This document shows, piece after piece, positions 35,179 through 43,243 of a DNA stretch of 64,000 nt. Positions within the stretch are counted from its first letter, which is position 1. Every line of letters starts with the position of its first letter. The notes below the pieces were generated by a model. That model saw only the letters and a list, made by a program, of their open reading frames with translations. It was not told the DNA's origin and made no database searches. The position numbers were made by a program, and so were the translations under genes. Source of the stretch: Streptomyces formicae (lineage in GTDB: Bacteria > Actinomycetota > Actinomycetes > Streptomycetales > Streptomycetaceae). The stretch spans positions 3,760,001 to 3,824,000 of the forward strand of contig NZ_CP022685.1 of NCBI RefSeq assembly GCF_002556545.1, given 5' to 3'.

Positions 35179-36690
35179 ATGACCAGGCCCGTCTCCGCGG
35201 AGGTGTCCCCCCTCGTGCCCACACCGCCCCGCTCCCCCGCCCCCTCGCCGCGTCCGCGTCCACCGGCTCGACAGTCCGCCCGCAAGCCGACGGGACGGGG
35301 GAAGCGGCCCCGCTGGGCCATGCGGGTGGCGACCACGTTCTCCGTGACGGTCCTCGCCGCGGCCGGTATCGGGCACGGCGTCGTCACCAGCCTCGACACC
35401 GGCATCAAGCGGGTCGACGCCTTCAAGGACATGAAGAACAGGCCCGCGCCCGGCAACGGCATGAACGTGCTGCTCGTCGGCACCGACGGACGGGACAAGA
35501 TCACCCCCGAGGAGAAGGCGAAGTACCGCCTCGGCGGTGCGCCCTGCCACTGCACGGACACGATCATGATCGTGCACATCTCGGAGGACAGGGACCGCGC
35601 CAGTGTGGTGAGCCTGCCGAGGGACTCGTACGCCGAGCTGCCCGCGCACACCGACCAGACCACCGGCGAGAAGCACCACGAGCACGCCAACAAGATCAAC
35701 GCGGCGTACGCGGAGGGCGGGCCGAACCTCACGGTGCGCACGGTCGAGCACATGACGAAGGTCAAGATCGACCACTATCTGGAGGTCGACTTCACCAGCT
35801 TCATGAAGACGGTGGACGTGCTCGGCGGCGTGGAGATCTGCACGGCGCGGCCGCTCAAGGACTCGCACACCGGGCTCGACCTGTCGGTCGGCACGCACGA
35901 GCTGAACGGTGGCGAGGCGCTCCAGTACGTCCGTTCCCGGTACGTCGACGGCGCGTCCGACCTGGGCCGCATGCAGCGCCAGCAGCGCTTCCTCGCGGCG
36001 CTCATCGCGAAGGCCACGGGCGGCGGGGTGCTCCTGAACCCGGTCAAGTTCCGCGACGTGACGCGGACGCTGCTCGGTTCGGTGCGGGCGGACAAGGGCT
36101 TCGGGACGGGCGAGATGCTGGATCTGGGCCGGGCGATGCGGGGCTTCTCGCCGTCGTCGTCGGAGTTCACCACCGTGCCGCTGAGCGCCAAGGGCAAGTC
36201 GATCCCCGGCATCGGCTCGACGCTGAAGTGGCAGAAGACCAAGTCCAAGAAGCTCTTCAAGGCACTGCGCGAGGACCGCCCGCTCGCCGCGCACCGCAAC
36301 CGGGCGAAGGCCGCGCTGGTGGGCGTCTCGCCCGAGCAGATCCGGGTCCAGGTGGACAACGGCGCGGGCACCCCCGGACTCGGCAAGCGGGTCGACTCGG
36401 CGCTGCGGGCGACCGGGTTCCGCACCACGCGCGCCCCGGGGAACGTCTCCGACGCCAAGACGAAGCCCGCCGAGCGAACGGTCGTCGCGTACGACCCCCG
36501 CTGGGACCGCTCGGCGAAGGCCCTGGCCACGGCGCTGCCCGGCTGCGAGATGCGCAAGGTCAAGGGCCAGGGCGCGACCCTGAAGGTGATCGCGGGCAAG
36601 GACTACAAGGCGGTACGGCCGGTACGGGCCGAGGACGCCTACCAGGGCGAGTTCGGGGCGCTCACCGGGGATCAGGTGGTCTGCCCGTAG
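35179..36690 (+). CDS. LCP family ligase with LytR_C domain, fourth of five
   Basis: A 503-residue LCP protein. The Pro/Arg-rich cytoplasmic N-terminus is followed by one span at about 48-70 (RVATTFSVTVLAAAGIGHGV). The LCP domain is at about 90-330: NVLLVGTDGRDK, CHCTDTIMIVHISED, SLPRDSYAELPAH and YVRSRYVDGASDLGRMQRQQ. A LytR_C domain is at about 390-480 (IRVQVDNGAGTPGLGKRVDS). It reads divergently from the GT2 gene, so the two may share control. The start is ATG 35179 without a strong ribosome site. Confidence 0.9.
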   Translation: MTRPVSAEVSPLVPTPPRSPAPSPRPRPPARQSARKPTGRGKRPRWAMRVATTFSVTVLAAAGIGHGVVTSLDTGIKRVDAFKDMKNRPAPGNGMNVLLVGTDGRDKITPEEKAKYRLGGAPCHCTDTIMIVHISEDRDRASVVSLPRDSYAELPAHTDQTTGEKHHEHANKINAAYAEGGPNLTVRTVEHMTKVKIDHYLEVDFTSFMKTVDVLGGVEICTARPLKDSHTGLDLSVGTHELNGGEALQYVRSRYVDGASDLGRMQRQQRFLAALIAKATGGGVLLNPVKFRDVTRTLLGSVRADKGFGTGEMLDLGRAMRGFSPSSSEFTTVPLSAKGKSIPGIGSTLKWQKTKSKKLFKALREDRPLAAHRNRAKAALVGVSPEQIRVQVDNGAGTPGLGKRVDSALRATGFRTTRAPGNVSDAKTKPAERTVVAYDPRWDRSAKALATALPGCEMRKVKGQGATLKVIAGKDYKAVRPVRAEDAYQGEFGALTGDQVVCP

Positions 36691-36738
36691 TGGCGCCGCC
36701 CGAACGGCACGTGACGGGCCCTGCGCCCGCCGCTCCGC

Positions 36739-37287
36739 TCAGTCGTCGAAGCCCTCCGCCGCCCGGGCCTCGCGGAGTTCCTTGATCGCTCGGCGGCGGG
36801 CCAGGCGGTGGGTCCTGCGGATCTGGGCTTCCTGGTAGCGGCGGCGGTCGCGGTCCGTCTCGGGGAGGACCGGGGGGACCGTGCGCGGCTTGCCGTCGGC
36901 GTCGACGGCGGCGAAGACGAGGTAGGCGGAGCCGACCTGCTGCGCGGGCGTCGACTCGTTCCAGCGCTCGGCCAGGACGCGGACGCCGACCTCCATGGAG
37001 CTGCGTCCGGTCCAGTTGACCTGGGCCTTCACATGAACGAGGTCGCCTACGCGGACCGGCTCCAGGAAGGCCATCTCGTCCATGGACGCGGTGACCGCGG
37101 GCCCGCCCGAGTGGCGTCCGGCGACGGCACCCGCCGCGTCGTCCACCAGTTTCATGATCACGCCGCCGTGCACCGTGCCGAGGAGGTTGGTGTCACCGTG
37201 GGTCATGATGTGACTGAGGGTGGTGCGGGACGCCGAAGTCGGCTTGCCCGGAACATCTGATTCCGGACTGGTGGCCTGATCTGTCAT
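36739..37287 (-). CDS. Acyl-CoA thioesterase (hotdog fold)
   Basis: Hydrolyses acyl-CoA to free acid and CoA. The 182-residue product has the BFIT/YciA-type hotdog core: LSHIMTHGDTNLLGTVHGGV, IMKLVDDAAGAVAGRHSGG and the ASMDEMAFLEPVRVGDLVHV segment. The C-terminal 45 residues are basic and helical. The start is ATG 37287; TAGGGT lies 6 nt upstream (37294-37299), and the only GGAGGG touches the ATG, so a leaderless transcript fits better than ribosome-site initiation. It lies convergent to the fourth and divergent from the fifth LCP gene; no functional link is evident. Confidence 0.9.
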   Translation of the reverse strand: MTDQATSPESDVPGKPTSASRTTLSHIMTHGDTNLLGTVHGGVIMKLVDDAAGAVAGRHSGGPAVTASMDEMAFLEPVRVGDLVHVKAQVNWTGRSSMEVGVRVLAERWNESTPAQQVGSAYLVFAAVDADGKPRTVPPVLPETDRDRRRYQEAQIRRTHRLARRRAIKELREARAAEGFDD

Positions 37288-37416
37288 CCCTCCACCCTAT
37301 GCCGGTCATATGTCCGCCCCCCTCCCCGGCCGCTTTGCATCAGCTCTGCAACAGCACTGGCCCGAAATCTCGACCGCCCTTGTAAGGGACACCGCACAAG
37401 GCGGCAAACTAACCAC

Positions 37417-38778
37417 ATGAGCGATTGGCCTGACGATCAGGGAGGCGGCCGGCGATACGGCCGCGGCAGCGGGGACGCGCAGCCCGACGGCGCCCGCGTG
37501 ATGCGGCATGTGCAGCGCGACCCGGCGTCCCGTCCGGCAGGACCGCCGCCGGGCGGGGTCCCGCCGCAGCCCGCGTACGACGACGGGTACGGCGAGCCCC
37601 AGTACGGGAACGGGCAGCCCTACGGGGACGCCCGCGACGACGTCTTCGAACCGCGCACCCCGCGCCAGGACCCCTACGGGCAGCAGCAACAGGGGTACAA
37701 CAGCGGCTACAACACCGGCCAGGTGTACGGCCAGCCGAGTGGCGGGGGCCCGGGTGGCGGCAACGGCGGCGGACAGCCGCCGCGCGCTCCGCGCCCCGCG
37801 CCGAACTGGCGCAGGCGCATCAAGATCGGTTCGATCACCCTGATCACCGTGCTCGTGGTGACGTCCGTCGCGACGTACTTCTGGGCCGACGGCAAGCTCA
37901 AGCGCGACGTCGACCTCTCCAAGGTCATCGAGCGTCCCGAGGGCGGCGCGGGCACGAACTACCTGATCGTCGGCTCCGACAGCCGCGAGGGCATGTCCGC
38001 CGAGGAGAAGAAGAAGCTCCACACGGGCTCGGCCGAGGGCAAGCGCACGGACTCGATGATGATCCTGCACGTCGCGGACGACGGCGGGAACACGATGGTC
38101 TCGCTCCCCCGCGACTCGAACGTCACGATCCCCTCCTTCAAGGGCGCCGAGTCCGGCAAGCTCTACCCGAACCAGGGCCGCCAGACGAAGCTGAACGCCG
38201 CGTACGCGGAGGACGGCCCCGAGCTGCTCGTCCGCACCGTCGAGTACAACACCGGCCTCAGGATCGACCACTACGCCGAGATCGGCTTCGGCGGCTTCGC
38301 CAAGATCGTGGACTCGGTCGGCGGCGTCGAGATGGACATCCCCAAAGCCTTCAAGGACAAGTGGTCGGGCGCCGACTTCGAGGCGGGCAAGCAGACACTC
38401 AACGGCCAGGAGGCCCTCGCCTTCGTCCGCACCCGGCACGCCTTCTCCAGCGACCTGGACCGTACGAAGAACCAGCAGAAGTTCCTCGCGGCCCTGGCCC
38501 ACCAGGTGGCGACGCCCGGCACGATCCTGAACCCGTTCAAGCTCTACCCCACGATGGGCGCGGGCCTGGACACCCTGATCGTCGACAAGGACATGGGCAT
38601 CACCGACGTGGGCTCGATGTTCTGGGCGATGAAGGGCATCACCGGTGGCGAGGGCACGTCCATGAACATCCCGATCTCGGGCTCCGTCGGCAGCAACCTC
38701 GTCTGGGACAAGGCCAAGGTCAAGACGCTGGTGAAGGAGCTGAACAACGACGAGAAGGTGACGGTCTCGGGTAGCTGA
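37417..38778 (+). CDS. LCP family ligase, fifth of five, with Gln/Tyr-rich cytoplasmic region
   Basis: A 453-residue LCP protein without LytR_C domain. The cytoplasmic first ~128 residues are Gly/Gln/Tyr/Pro-rich (DDGYGEPQYGNGQPYGDARD, QQQQGYNSGYNTGQVYG), unlike the basic N-termini of the other copies. One span is at about 137-155 (IGSITLITVLVVTSVATYF). The LCP domain covers about 180-440: NYLIVGSDSREGM, KRTDSMMILHVAD, SLPRDSNVTIPSF and FVRTRHAFSSDLDRTKNQQK. The start is ATG 37417. A terminator hairpin follows 46 bp after its stop codon, so it is probably a single-gene transcript. Confidence 0.9.
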   Translation: MSDWPDDQGGGRRYGRGSGDAQPDGARVMRHVQRDPASRPAGPPPGGVPPQPAYDDGYGEPQYGNGQPYGDARDDVFEPRTPRQDPYGQQQQGYNSGYNTGQVYGQPSGGGPGGGNGGGQPPRAPRPAPNWRRRIKIGSITLITVLVVTSVATYFWADGKLKRDVDLSKVIERPEGGAGTNYLIVGSDSREGMSAEEKKKLHTGSAEGKRTDSMMILHVADDGGNTMVSLPRDSNVTIPSFKGAESGKLYPNQGRQTKLNAAYAEDGPELLVRTVEYNTGLRIDHYAEIGFGGFAKIVDSVGGVEMDIPKAFKDKWSGADFEAGKQTLNGQEALAFVRTRHAFSSDLDRTKNQQKFLAALAHQVATPGTILNPFKLYPTMGAGLDTLIVDKDMGITDVGSMFWAMKGITGGEGTSMNIPISGSVGSNLVWDKAKVKTLVKELNNDEKVTVSGS

Positions 38779-38824
38779 GCCACGTCCCTCCGAGCCGTTC
38801 GAGCTGTACGGGTCGTACGACGTG

Positions 38825-38855
38825 AGGGCCCCGCCGATCCGGTCGGCGGGGCCCT
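38825..38855 (+). terminator. Terminator hairpin after the fifth LCP gene
   Basis: AGGGCCCCGCCGA (38825-38837) pairs perfectly with TCGGCGGGGCCCT (38843-38855) around a TCCGG loop. Confidence 0.9.
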
Positions 38856-38992
38856 TCCGCGTACCCCGCCGTGGACCCCCGCACGGCGCGACACGCCGTG
38901 GCGTACCCCCGAACGCTCCGCCCGCCGCGAAGCCGCGGCCGCCCCGTGTCACGGTGATCCGAACTGCCACCGCCGACATCCGGAGCACTGCC

Positions 38993-40111
38993 ATGGCAGA
39001 CCTGCTGGAGGAACTCAACACCGCCGCCGAGGCCGGGGAGCTCGACAAGCCCCCTGCTCCGCCCGATCCACCACCCGCCCACGAGCCCCATCCCGCGCCC
39101 GTCGCGGCCCCCGCCGCACGGGCCCGCTCCCTGCTCGCCGCCCATCCCGTCGCCGACGGGTACAGCGGCCTGCCGTGGGCGCTGCGCGAGCTGCCCTGGC
39201 ACGACTTCGAGACCGGCGACTGCGGTCTGGAGAGCGATCTGCCGCGGCTGCGCGCGGGCCGGGTCGGGGCGCAGTTCTGGTCCGTGCACGTGCCCGAGGC
39301 GCTCAGCGCGGACCGGGCGGTCGGCGCGACCCTGGAGCAGATCGACCTCGTCAAGCACGTCGTCGCCGCCCACTCCGAGGGGCTGCGGCTCGCGCGCAAC
39401 GCGTCGGAGACCGCCGACGCCCACAACTGCGGGCGGATCGCCACGCTGATCGGCCCGGCCTGCGGCGCGGCGCTCGGCGACTCCCTCGGCACGCTGCGCG
39501 CGCTGCACAGCCTCGGCCTGTGCGCGGTCACCCTCTCCGGCACGTCGTGGGCGGGCCCTGACGGGCTCACCACGTTCGGCGAGGAGGTCGTGCGGGAGAT
39601 GAACCGGCTCGGGGTCATGGCGGACCTCTCCGGCGCCTCCGACGGGACGGCCCACCGGGTCATCGCCGTCTCCAAGTCCCCGGTGATCTTCACCCGCTCC
39701 GGGGCGCGGGCCGTGCGCGATCATCCGGCCAATCTCCCGGACGAGCTGCTCGCCGAGGTGGGCGAGGCCAAGGGCCTGTGCCTGGTGCCGCTGGCCGCCG
39801 AGCGGACCGGCTCATCGGTGCGCGAGGTCGCGGACCACCTCGACCGGGTGCGCGAGGTCGCGGGTCCCGAGTGCGTCGGCCTCTCCGGTACGTACGACAC
39901 GGCGGCCGTGCATCCCGACGGTCTCGCCGACCCCTCGTGCTACCCGCTGCTGATCGCCGAGCTCATCGAACGCGACTGGTCCGAGGCCGAGTTGGCGCAG
40001 CTCACCTGGGGCAACGTCCAACGCGCCCTGCGCGGCGCGGACTTCACCGCGCGGGCGGCGCGGGAGCGCAGGACGGCGTCCACGGCGACGATAGAGCTGC
40101 TCGACGGGTAG
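38993..40111 (+). CDS. Dipeptidase-fold protein lacking all metal ligands (probable pseudoenzyme)
   Basis: A 372-residue homologue of membrane (renal-type) dipeptidases. Compared with the intact paralogue at 44689-45873, every metal-binding residue is replaced: DGHND becomes DGYSG (Tyr57, Gly59), the bridging Glu becomes Ala156, two His become Gly214 and Arg235, and the GGDYDG Asp becomes Thr300. The fold segments remain ([63 protein letters not shown]). An extra Pro-rich N-terminal segment lies at about 18-40. The frame is open with normal codon use, so it looks maintained. A binding or regulatory role is inferred. The start is ATG 38993 after CGGAGC. Confidence 0.85.
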   Translation: MADLLEELNTAAEAGELDKPPAPPDPPPAHEPHPAPVAAPAARARSLLAAHPVADGYSGLPWALRELPWHDFETGDCGLESDLPRLRAGRVGAQFWSVHVPEALSADRAVGATLEQIDLVKHVVAAHSEGLRLARNASETADAHNCGRIATLIGPACGAALGDSLGTLRALHSLGLCAVTLSGTSWAGPDGLTTFGEEVVREMNRLGVMADLSGASDGTAHRVIAVSKSPVIFTRSGARAVRDHPANLPDELLAEVGEAKGLCLVPLAAERTGSSVREVADHLDRVREVAGPECVGLSGTYDTAAVHPDGLADPSCYPLLIAELIERDWSEAELAQLTWGNVQRALRGADFTARAARERRTASTATIELLDG

Positions 40112-40145
40112 GCCCGCCGGACGCGGCCCCGGGAGCTCGCGGCGG

Positions 40146-40559
40146 TCAGGGGATCTTGCAGAGGCAGAACGGGTGCCCCGCGGGGTCGGCGTAGACGCGG
40201 AAGTCGCGCTTGCCGCCGTCGTCGTCCAGGTCGAGGGGGCGCGCGCCGAGCGCGAGCACCTTCTCCTGGGCGGCGTCGATCTCCTCGTCGGTGCTTCCCC
40301 CGTCCAGGTCGAGGTGGATCTGCTGGGCGTTGGCGTCGGAGCGCGGCCACTCGGGCGGACGCAGGTCGGCCACCCGCTGGAACGAGACGCGCACGCGCCC
40401 CTCGGCCAGGAGGTTGACCCAGTCGCCCTCGTCCTCCTCCTCGATGGTGCCGCCGATGATCCCGGCGTAGAACTCGGCCAGTCCGCGCGGGTCGGGGCAG
40501 TCGAGGACCACGGTGCGCAGGCGCGCGACGGGGCCGGTGGTGGCGTACGCGTCAGTCAT
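40146..40559 (-). CDS. VOC (glyoxalase/bleomycin-resistance fold) protein
   Basis: A 137-residue protein with the paired beta-alpha-beta-beta-beta units of the VOC superfamily: RLRTVVLDCPDPRGLAEFYA, then IIGGTIEEEDEGDWVNLLAE, QIHLDLDGGSTDEEIDAA and a C-terminal VYADPAGHPFCLCKI. His residues at QIHLDL and in PAGHPFC may bind metal. The reaction is unknown; similar proteins range from isomerases to binding proteins. The start at ATG 40559 is supported by GGAGGAGC upstream. It follows a close paralogue by 13 bp, probably an operon of duplicates. Confidence 0.88.
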   Translation of the reverse strand: MTDAYATTGPVARLRTVVLDCPDPRGLAEFYAGIIGGTIEEEDEGDWVNLLAEGRVRVSFQRVADLRPPEWPRSDANAQQIHLDLDGGSTDEEIDAAQEKVLALGARPLDLDDDGGKRDFRVYADPAGHPFCLCKIP

Positions 40560-40572
40560 GCCCTGCTCCTCC

Positions 40573-40941
40573 TCAGTCGGCACAGAGACAGAACGGGTGC
40601 CCCGCGGGATCGGCGTAGACACGCCAGCTCCGGCCCCGGGGCCCCGCGTCGAGGAGGGTGGCGCCGAGGGCGAGGACCTGCTTCTCCGCGGCGTCGATGT
40701 CCGTCACCGTGAAGTCCAGGTGCAGCTGCTGCGAGCCGTCCGACGACGGCCACTTCGGCGGTACGTGGCCGGGGGACTCCTGGAACGCGAGCGTCGTGCC
40801 CTCGTGGCCCCTGAGCTCGACCCAGTCCTCGTCCGTCTCGTCCCTGACGGGGGTGCCGCCGATGATCGCGGCGTAGAACCCCGCGAGGGCGAGGGGGTCG
40901 CGGCAGTCCAGGGCCACGACGCGGAGCTTGGCGATGGTCAT
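40573..40941 (-). CDS. VOC family protein, tandem paralogue
   Basis: A 122-residue VOC protein, similar to its downstream neighbour throughout (KLRVVALDCRDPLALAGFYA, AIIGGTPVRDETDEDWVEL, QLHLDFTVTDIDAAEKQVLA, RVYADPAGHPFCLCAD). It lacks the short N-terminal extension of that neighbour. The ATG at 40941 has GGAGAACG upstream. It is divergent from the CGNR-finger gene. Substrate unknown. Confidence 0.88.
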   Translation of the reverse strand: MTIAKLRVVALDCRDPLALAGFYAAIIGGTPVRDETDEDWVELRGHEGTTLAFQESPGHVPPKWPSSDGSQQLHLDFTVTDIDAAEKQVLALGATLLDAGPRGRSWRVYADPAGHPFCLCAD

Positions 40942-41021
40942 CGTTCTCCTCCGAACTCGGATGCCTCTCGGTCACCTTCTCGGTTACCCCATGCTCCCCC
41001 GGAAGCGGTAACGTCGCAACC

Positions 41022-41528
41022 ATGAACGACAGAGCGCCCGCGCCGGGCGGGCTCGCGCTGGTCCAGGAGCTGGTGAACACGCTGAACCTGGAGACGGGCG
41101 TGGACTCACTGGCCACGGAGGAGGCGCTGCACGCGCTCGGGCTCGCCCCCGGCGAGGTGGCGGCGGCACGCGAACTCCGCGAGTCCCTGCGGGCGGCGTG
41201 CCTCGCGCACGCCGGGCACGAGCCGCATTCGCCGGTGGCGGACTTGAGCGAACTCCTCGCGGCGGGGGCGTTGTTGGTGACGGTGGACGCGGCGTCGGGC
41301 GCGGCGTCGCTCGTCCCCGCGGACGCGGCGTCGCTCACCTCGCGGGTGGCCGTCGCCATCGCCGACGCGGTGGCCGCGGGCACGTGGACCCGCCTGAAGG
41401 CGTGCGAGGCGTCGGACTGCCATTGGGCGTACTACGACCGGAGTCCTGCGGGGCGGAGCCGGTGGTGCGACATGGGGGTGTGTGGCTCCCGGGCCAAGAT
41501 GCGGGCGTATCGGCGGCGCCGGGCTTGA
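41022..41528 (+). CDS. ABATE/CGNR zinc-finger regulator
   Basis: A 168-residue protein of the family that joins an N-terminal ABATE ligand-binding-like domain (ALVQELVNTLNLETGVDSLA) to a C-terminal CGNR zinc finger. The finger reads CEASDCHWAYYDRSPAGRSR then WCDMGVCGSRAKMRAYRRR: four Cys are spaced as expected, but the naming motif is CGSR here. Such proteins are thought to be stress-related transcription regulators. The start is ATG 41022. It is divergent from the VOC pair, which it may control; that is inference only. The gene's 3' end faces the sugar dehydrogenase gene across two repeat arms. Confidence 0.85.
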   Translation: MNDRAPAPGGLALVQELVNTLNLETGVDSLATEEALHALGLAPGEVAAARELRESLRAACLAHAGHEPHSPVADLSELLAAGALLVTVDAASGAASLVPADAASLTSRVAVAIADAVAAGTWTRLKACEASDCHWAYYDRSPAGRSRWCDMGVCGSRAKMRAYRRRRA

Positions 41529-41560
41529 GCGGATTCCCTGCGGGGCTTGGGCAGTTCTCG

Positions 41561-41681
41561 GGTGCGGGTTCGTCGTGGTTGCTCGCGCAGTTCCCCGCGC
41601 CCCTAAAAGCCACCCCGCCGGGGCCGGGCCCCGTCAGCCGGGCGGGCCCCGTAAGGGGCGCGGGGAACTGCGCGAGCAACC
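41561..41681. repeat. Paired GC-rich palindromic repeat between convergent genes
   Basis: A reverse-oriented arm (core 41577-41604) and a forward arm (41654-41681) are perfect 28-bp inverted copies about 50 bp apart, forward core CGCGGGGAACTGCGCGAGCA. They fold into one long hairpin downstream of both the CGNR gene and the dehydrogenase gene. Confidence 0.95.
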
Positions 41682-41722
41682 GACCGGGGGCCCGCAGACG
41701 GACGCCCCCCGGCGGGAGCTCG

Positions 41723-43066
41723 CTAGGCCGCAGGCCTGCCCATCGCCCGGTACGTCCAGCCGGCAGCCCGCCACACCGCGGGATCAAGCGCGTTACGACC
41801 GTCCAGGATGACCGGCGCCGACGTCACCGCGCCCAGCACCGCGGGGTCGAGCTCGCGGAACTCGCGCCACTCCGTGAGGTGCAGCACGACGTCCGCCCCC
41901 CTGACCGCGTCCAGCGCGGTCTCCGCGTAGCCGAGGGTCGGGAAGAGGCGGCGCGCGTTGGGCATGCCCTTGGGGTCGTAGACGGTGACCTGCCCGCCCT
42001 GGAGGTGGATCTGGCCCGCGACGTTCAGCGCGGGCGAGTCGCGGACGTCATCCGAGTCCGGCTTGAACGTGGCGCCGAGCACGGCGACCCGCTTGCCGAG
42101 GAAGGACCCGCCGCCGAGCGCCTCGCGCGCCATCTCGACCATCTGGCCGCGGCGGCGCATGTTGATGGAGTCGATCTCGCGCAGGAACGTCAGCGCCTGG
42201 TCGGCGCCGAGTTCGCCCGCGCGCGCCATGAAGGCGCGGATGTCCTTGGGCAGACAGCCGCCGCCGAAGCCGATGCCCGCACGCAGGAACTTCTTGCCGA
42301 TGCGGTCGTCGTGCCCGAGCGCCTCCGCGAGCTTCACGACGTCGCCGCCCGCGGCCTCGCAGACCTCGGCCATCGCGTTGATGAAGGAGATCTTCGTGGC
42401 GAGGAAGGAGTTGGCGGAGGTCTTCACCAGCTCCGCCGTCGGGAAGTCCGTGACGACGAAGGGCGAGCCCTCGGCGATCGGCGTCGCGTACACCTCGCGG
42501 AGCAGCTTCTCGGCGTGCTCGCTGCCCACGCCCACGACGATGCGGTCGGGGTGCAGTGTGTCGTTCACGGCGAAGCCCTCGCGCAGGAACTCCGGGTTCC
42601 AGGCCAGCTCGGCCGAGGCGCCCGCCGGGGCGAGCTCGAGGATGCGCGCGGCGAGGCGGGCCGCGCTGCCGACCGGCACGGTGGACTTGCCGACGACCAG
42701 GCACGGCTTGGTGAGGTGCTTGGCGAGGGACTCGACGGCACTGTCGACGTAACTCATGTCGCACGCGTACTCGCCGTGCTTCTGCGGGGTGTTCACGCAG
42801 ACGAAGTGGACGTCGCCGAACTCCGCGACCTCGGCCCAGTCCATCGTGAAGCGAAGGCGTCCGCTGGCGCCCTCGATCCCCGCGACGTGCTTGCGCAGGA
42901 GCTCCTCGAGACCGGGCTCGTACATCGGGACCTCGCCCCGCTGGAGCATCTCGATCTTCTCGGGGACGACGTCGAGGCCGAGGACCTCGAAGCCCAGCTC
43001 GGCCATGGCCGCGGCGTGGGTGGCCCCGAGGTATCCGGTGCCGATCACGGTGATCTTGGGGGCCAT
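41723..43066 (-). CDS. UDP-glucose / GDP-mannose dehydrogenase family protein
   Basis: Oxidises a nucleotide sugar to its uronic acid in two NAD-dependent steps. The 447-residue protein has the N-terminal NAD fold (ITVIGTGYLGATHAAAMAEL), VNTPQKHGEYACDMSYV, the central AWNPEFLREGFAVNDT and FPTAELVKTSANSFLATK, and catalytic Cys271 in GIGFGGGCLPKDIRAF. A C-terminal nucleotide-binding domain follows (VAVLGATFKPDSDDVRDSPA). The start at ATG 43066 has GGAGC upstream. UDP-glucose is the most usual substrate; GDP-mannose cannot be excluded given nearby manA/manB. It could feed a uronic-acid-bearing wall polymer handled by the LCP cluster. Confidence 0.92.
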   Translation of the reverse strand: MAPKITVIGTGYLGATHAAAMAELGFEVLGLDVVPEKIEMLQRGEVPMYEPGLEELLRKHVAGIEGASGRLRFTMDWAEVAEFGDVHFVCVNTPQKHGEYACDMSYVDSAVESLAKHLTKPCLVVGKSTVPVGSAARLAARILELAPAGASAELAWNPEFLREGFAVNDTLHPDRIVVGVGSEHAEKLLREVYATPIAEGSPFVVTDFPTAELVKTSANSFLATKISFINAMAEVCEAAGGDVVKLAEALGHDDRIGKKFLRAGIGFGGGCLPKDIRAFMARAGELGADQALTFLREIDSINMRRRGQMVEMAREALGGGSFLGKRVAVLGATFKPDSDDVRDSPALNVAGQIHLQGGQVTVYDPKGMPNARRLFPTLGYAETALDAVRGADVVLHLTEWREFRELDPAVLGAVTSAPVILDGRNALDPAVWRAAGWTYRAMGRPAA

Positions 43067-43243
43067 GCGGAGCTCCAGAGGTGAACAGGCGGCGATTGCG
43101 CTGCCCGAGCATAGTCGGGCATGGCGGACGCTCTCACCGGGCACGTTTCCCGCTGTCGCCAAGCTCACGTATCCCTCTGGTGAGCAGGCGCCTAAAATTT
43201 GGGTTACTTAACGGTAATTAGCGTCCTTGGAGCGTGAGAGACC
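43067..43243. promoter_or_regulatory. Divergent region with AT-rich island before the acyl-CoA dehydrogenase gene
   Basis: The sequence from about 43190 to 43222 is unusually AT-rich for this genome (CCTAAAATTTGGG, then TTACTTAACGGTAATTA). TAAAAT at 43193-43198 could be a -10 and the imperfect TTAC/GTAA pair at 43204-43217 an operator. Neither is firm. Confidence 0.35.
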
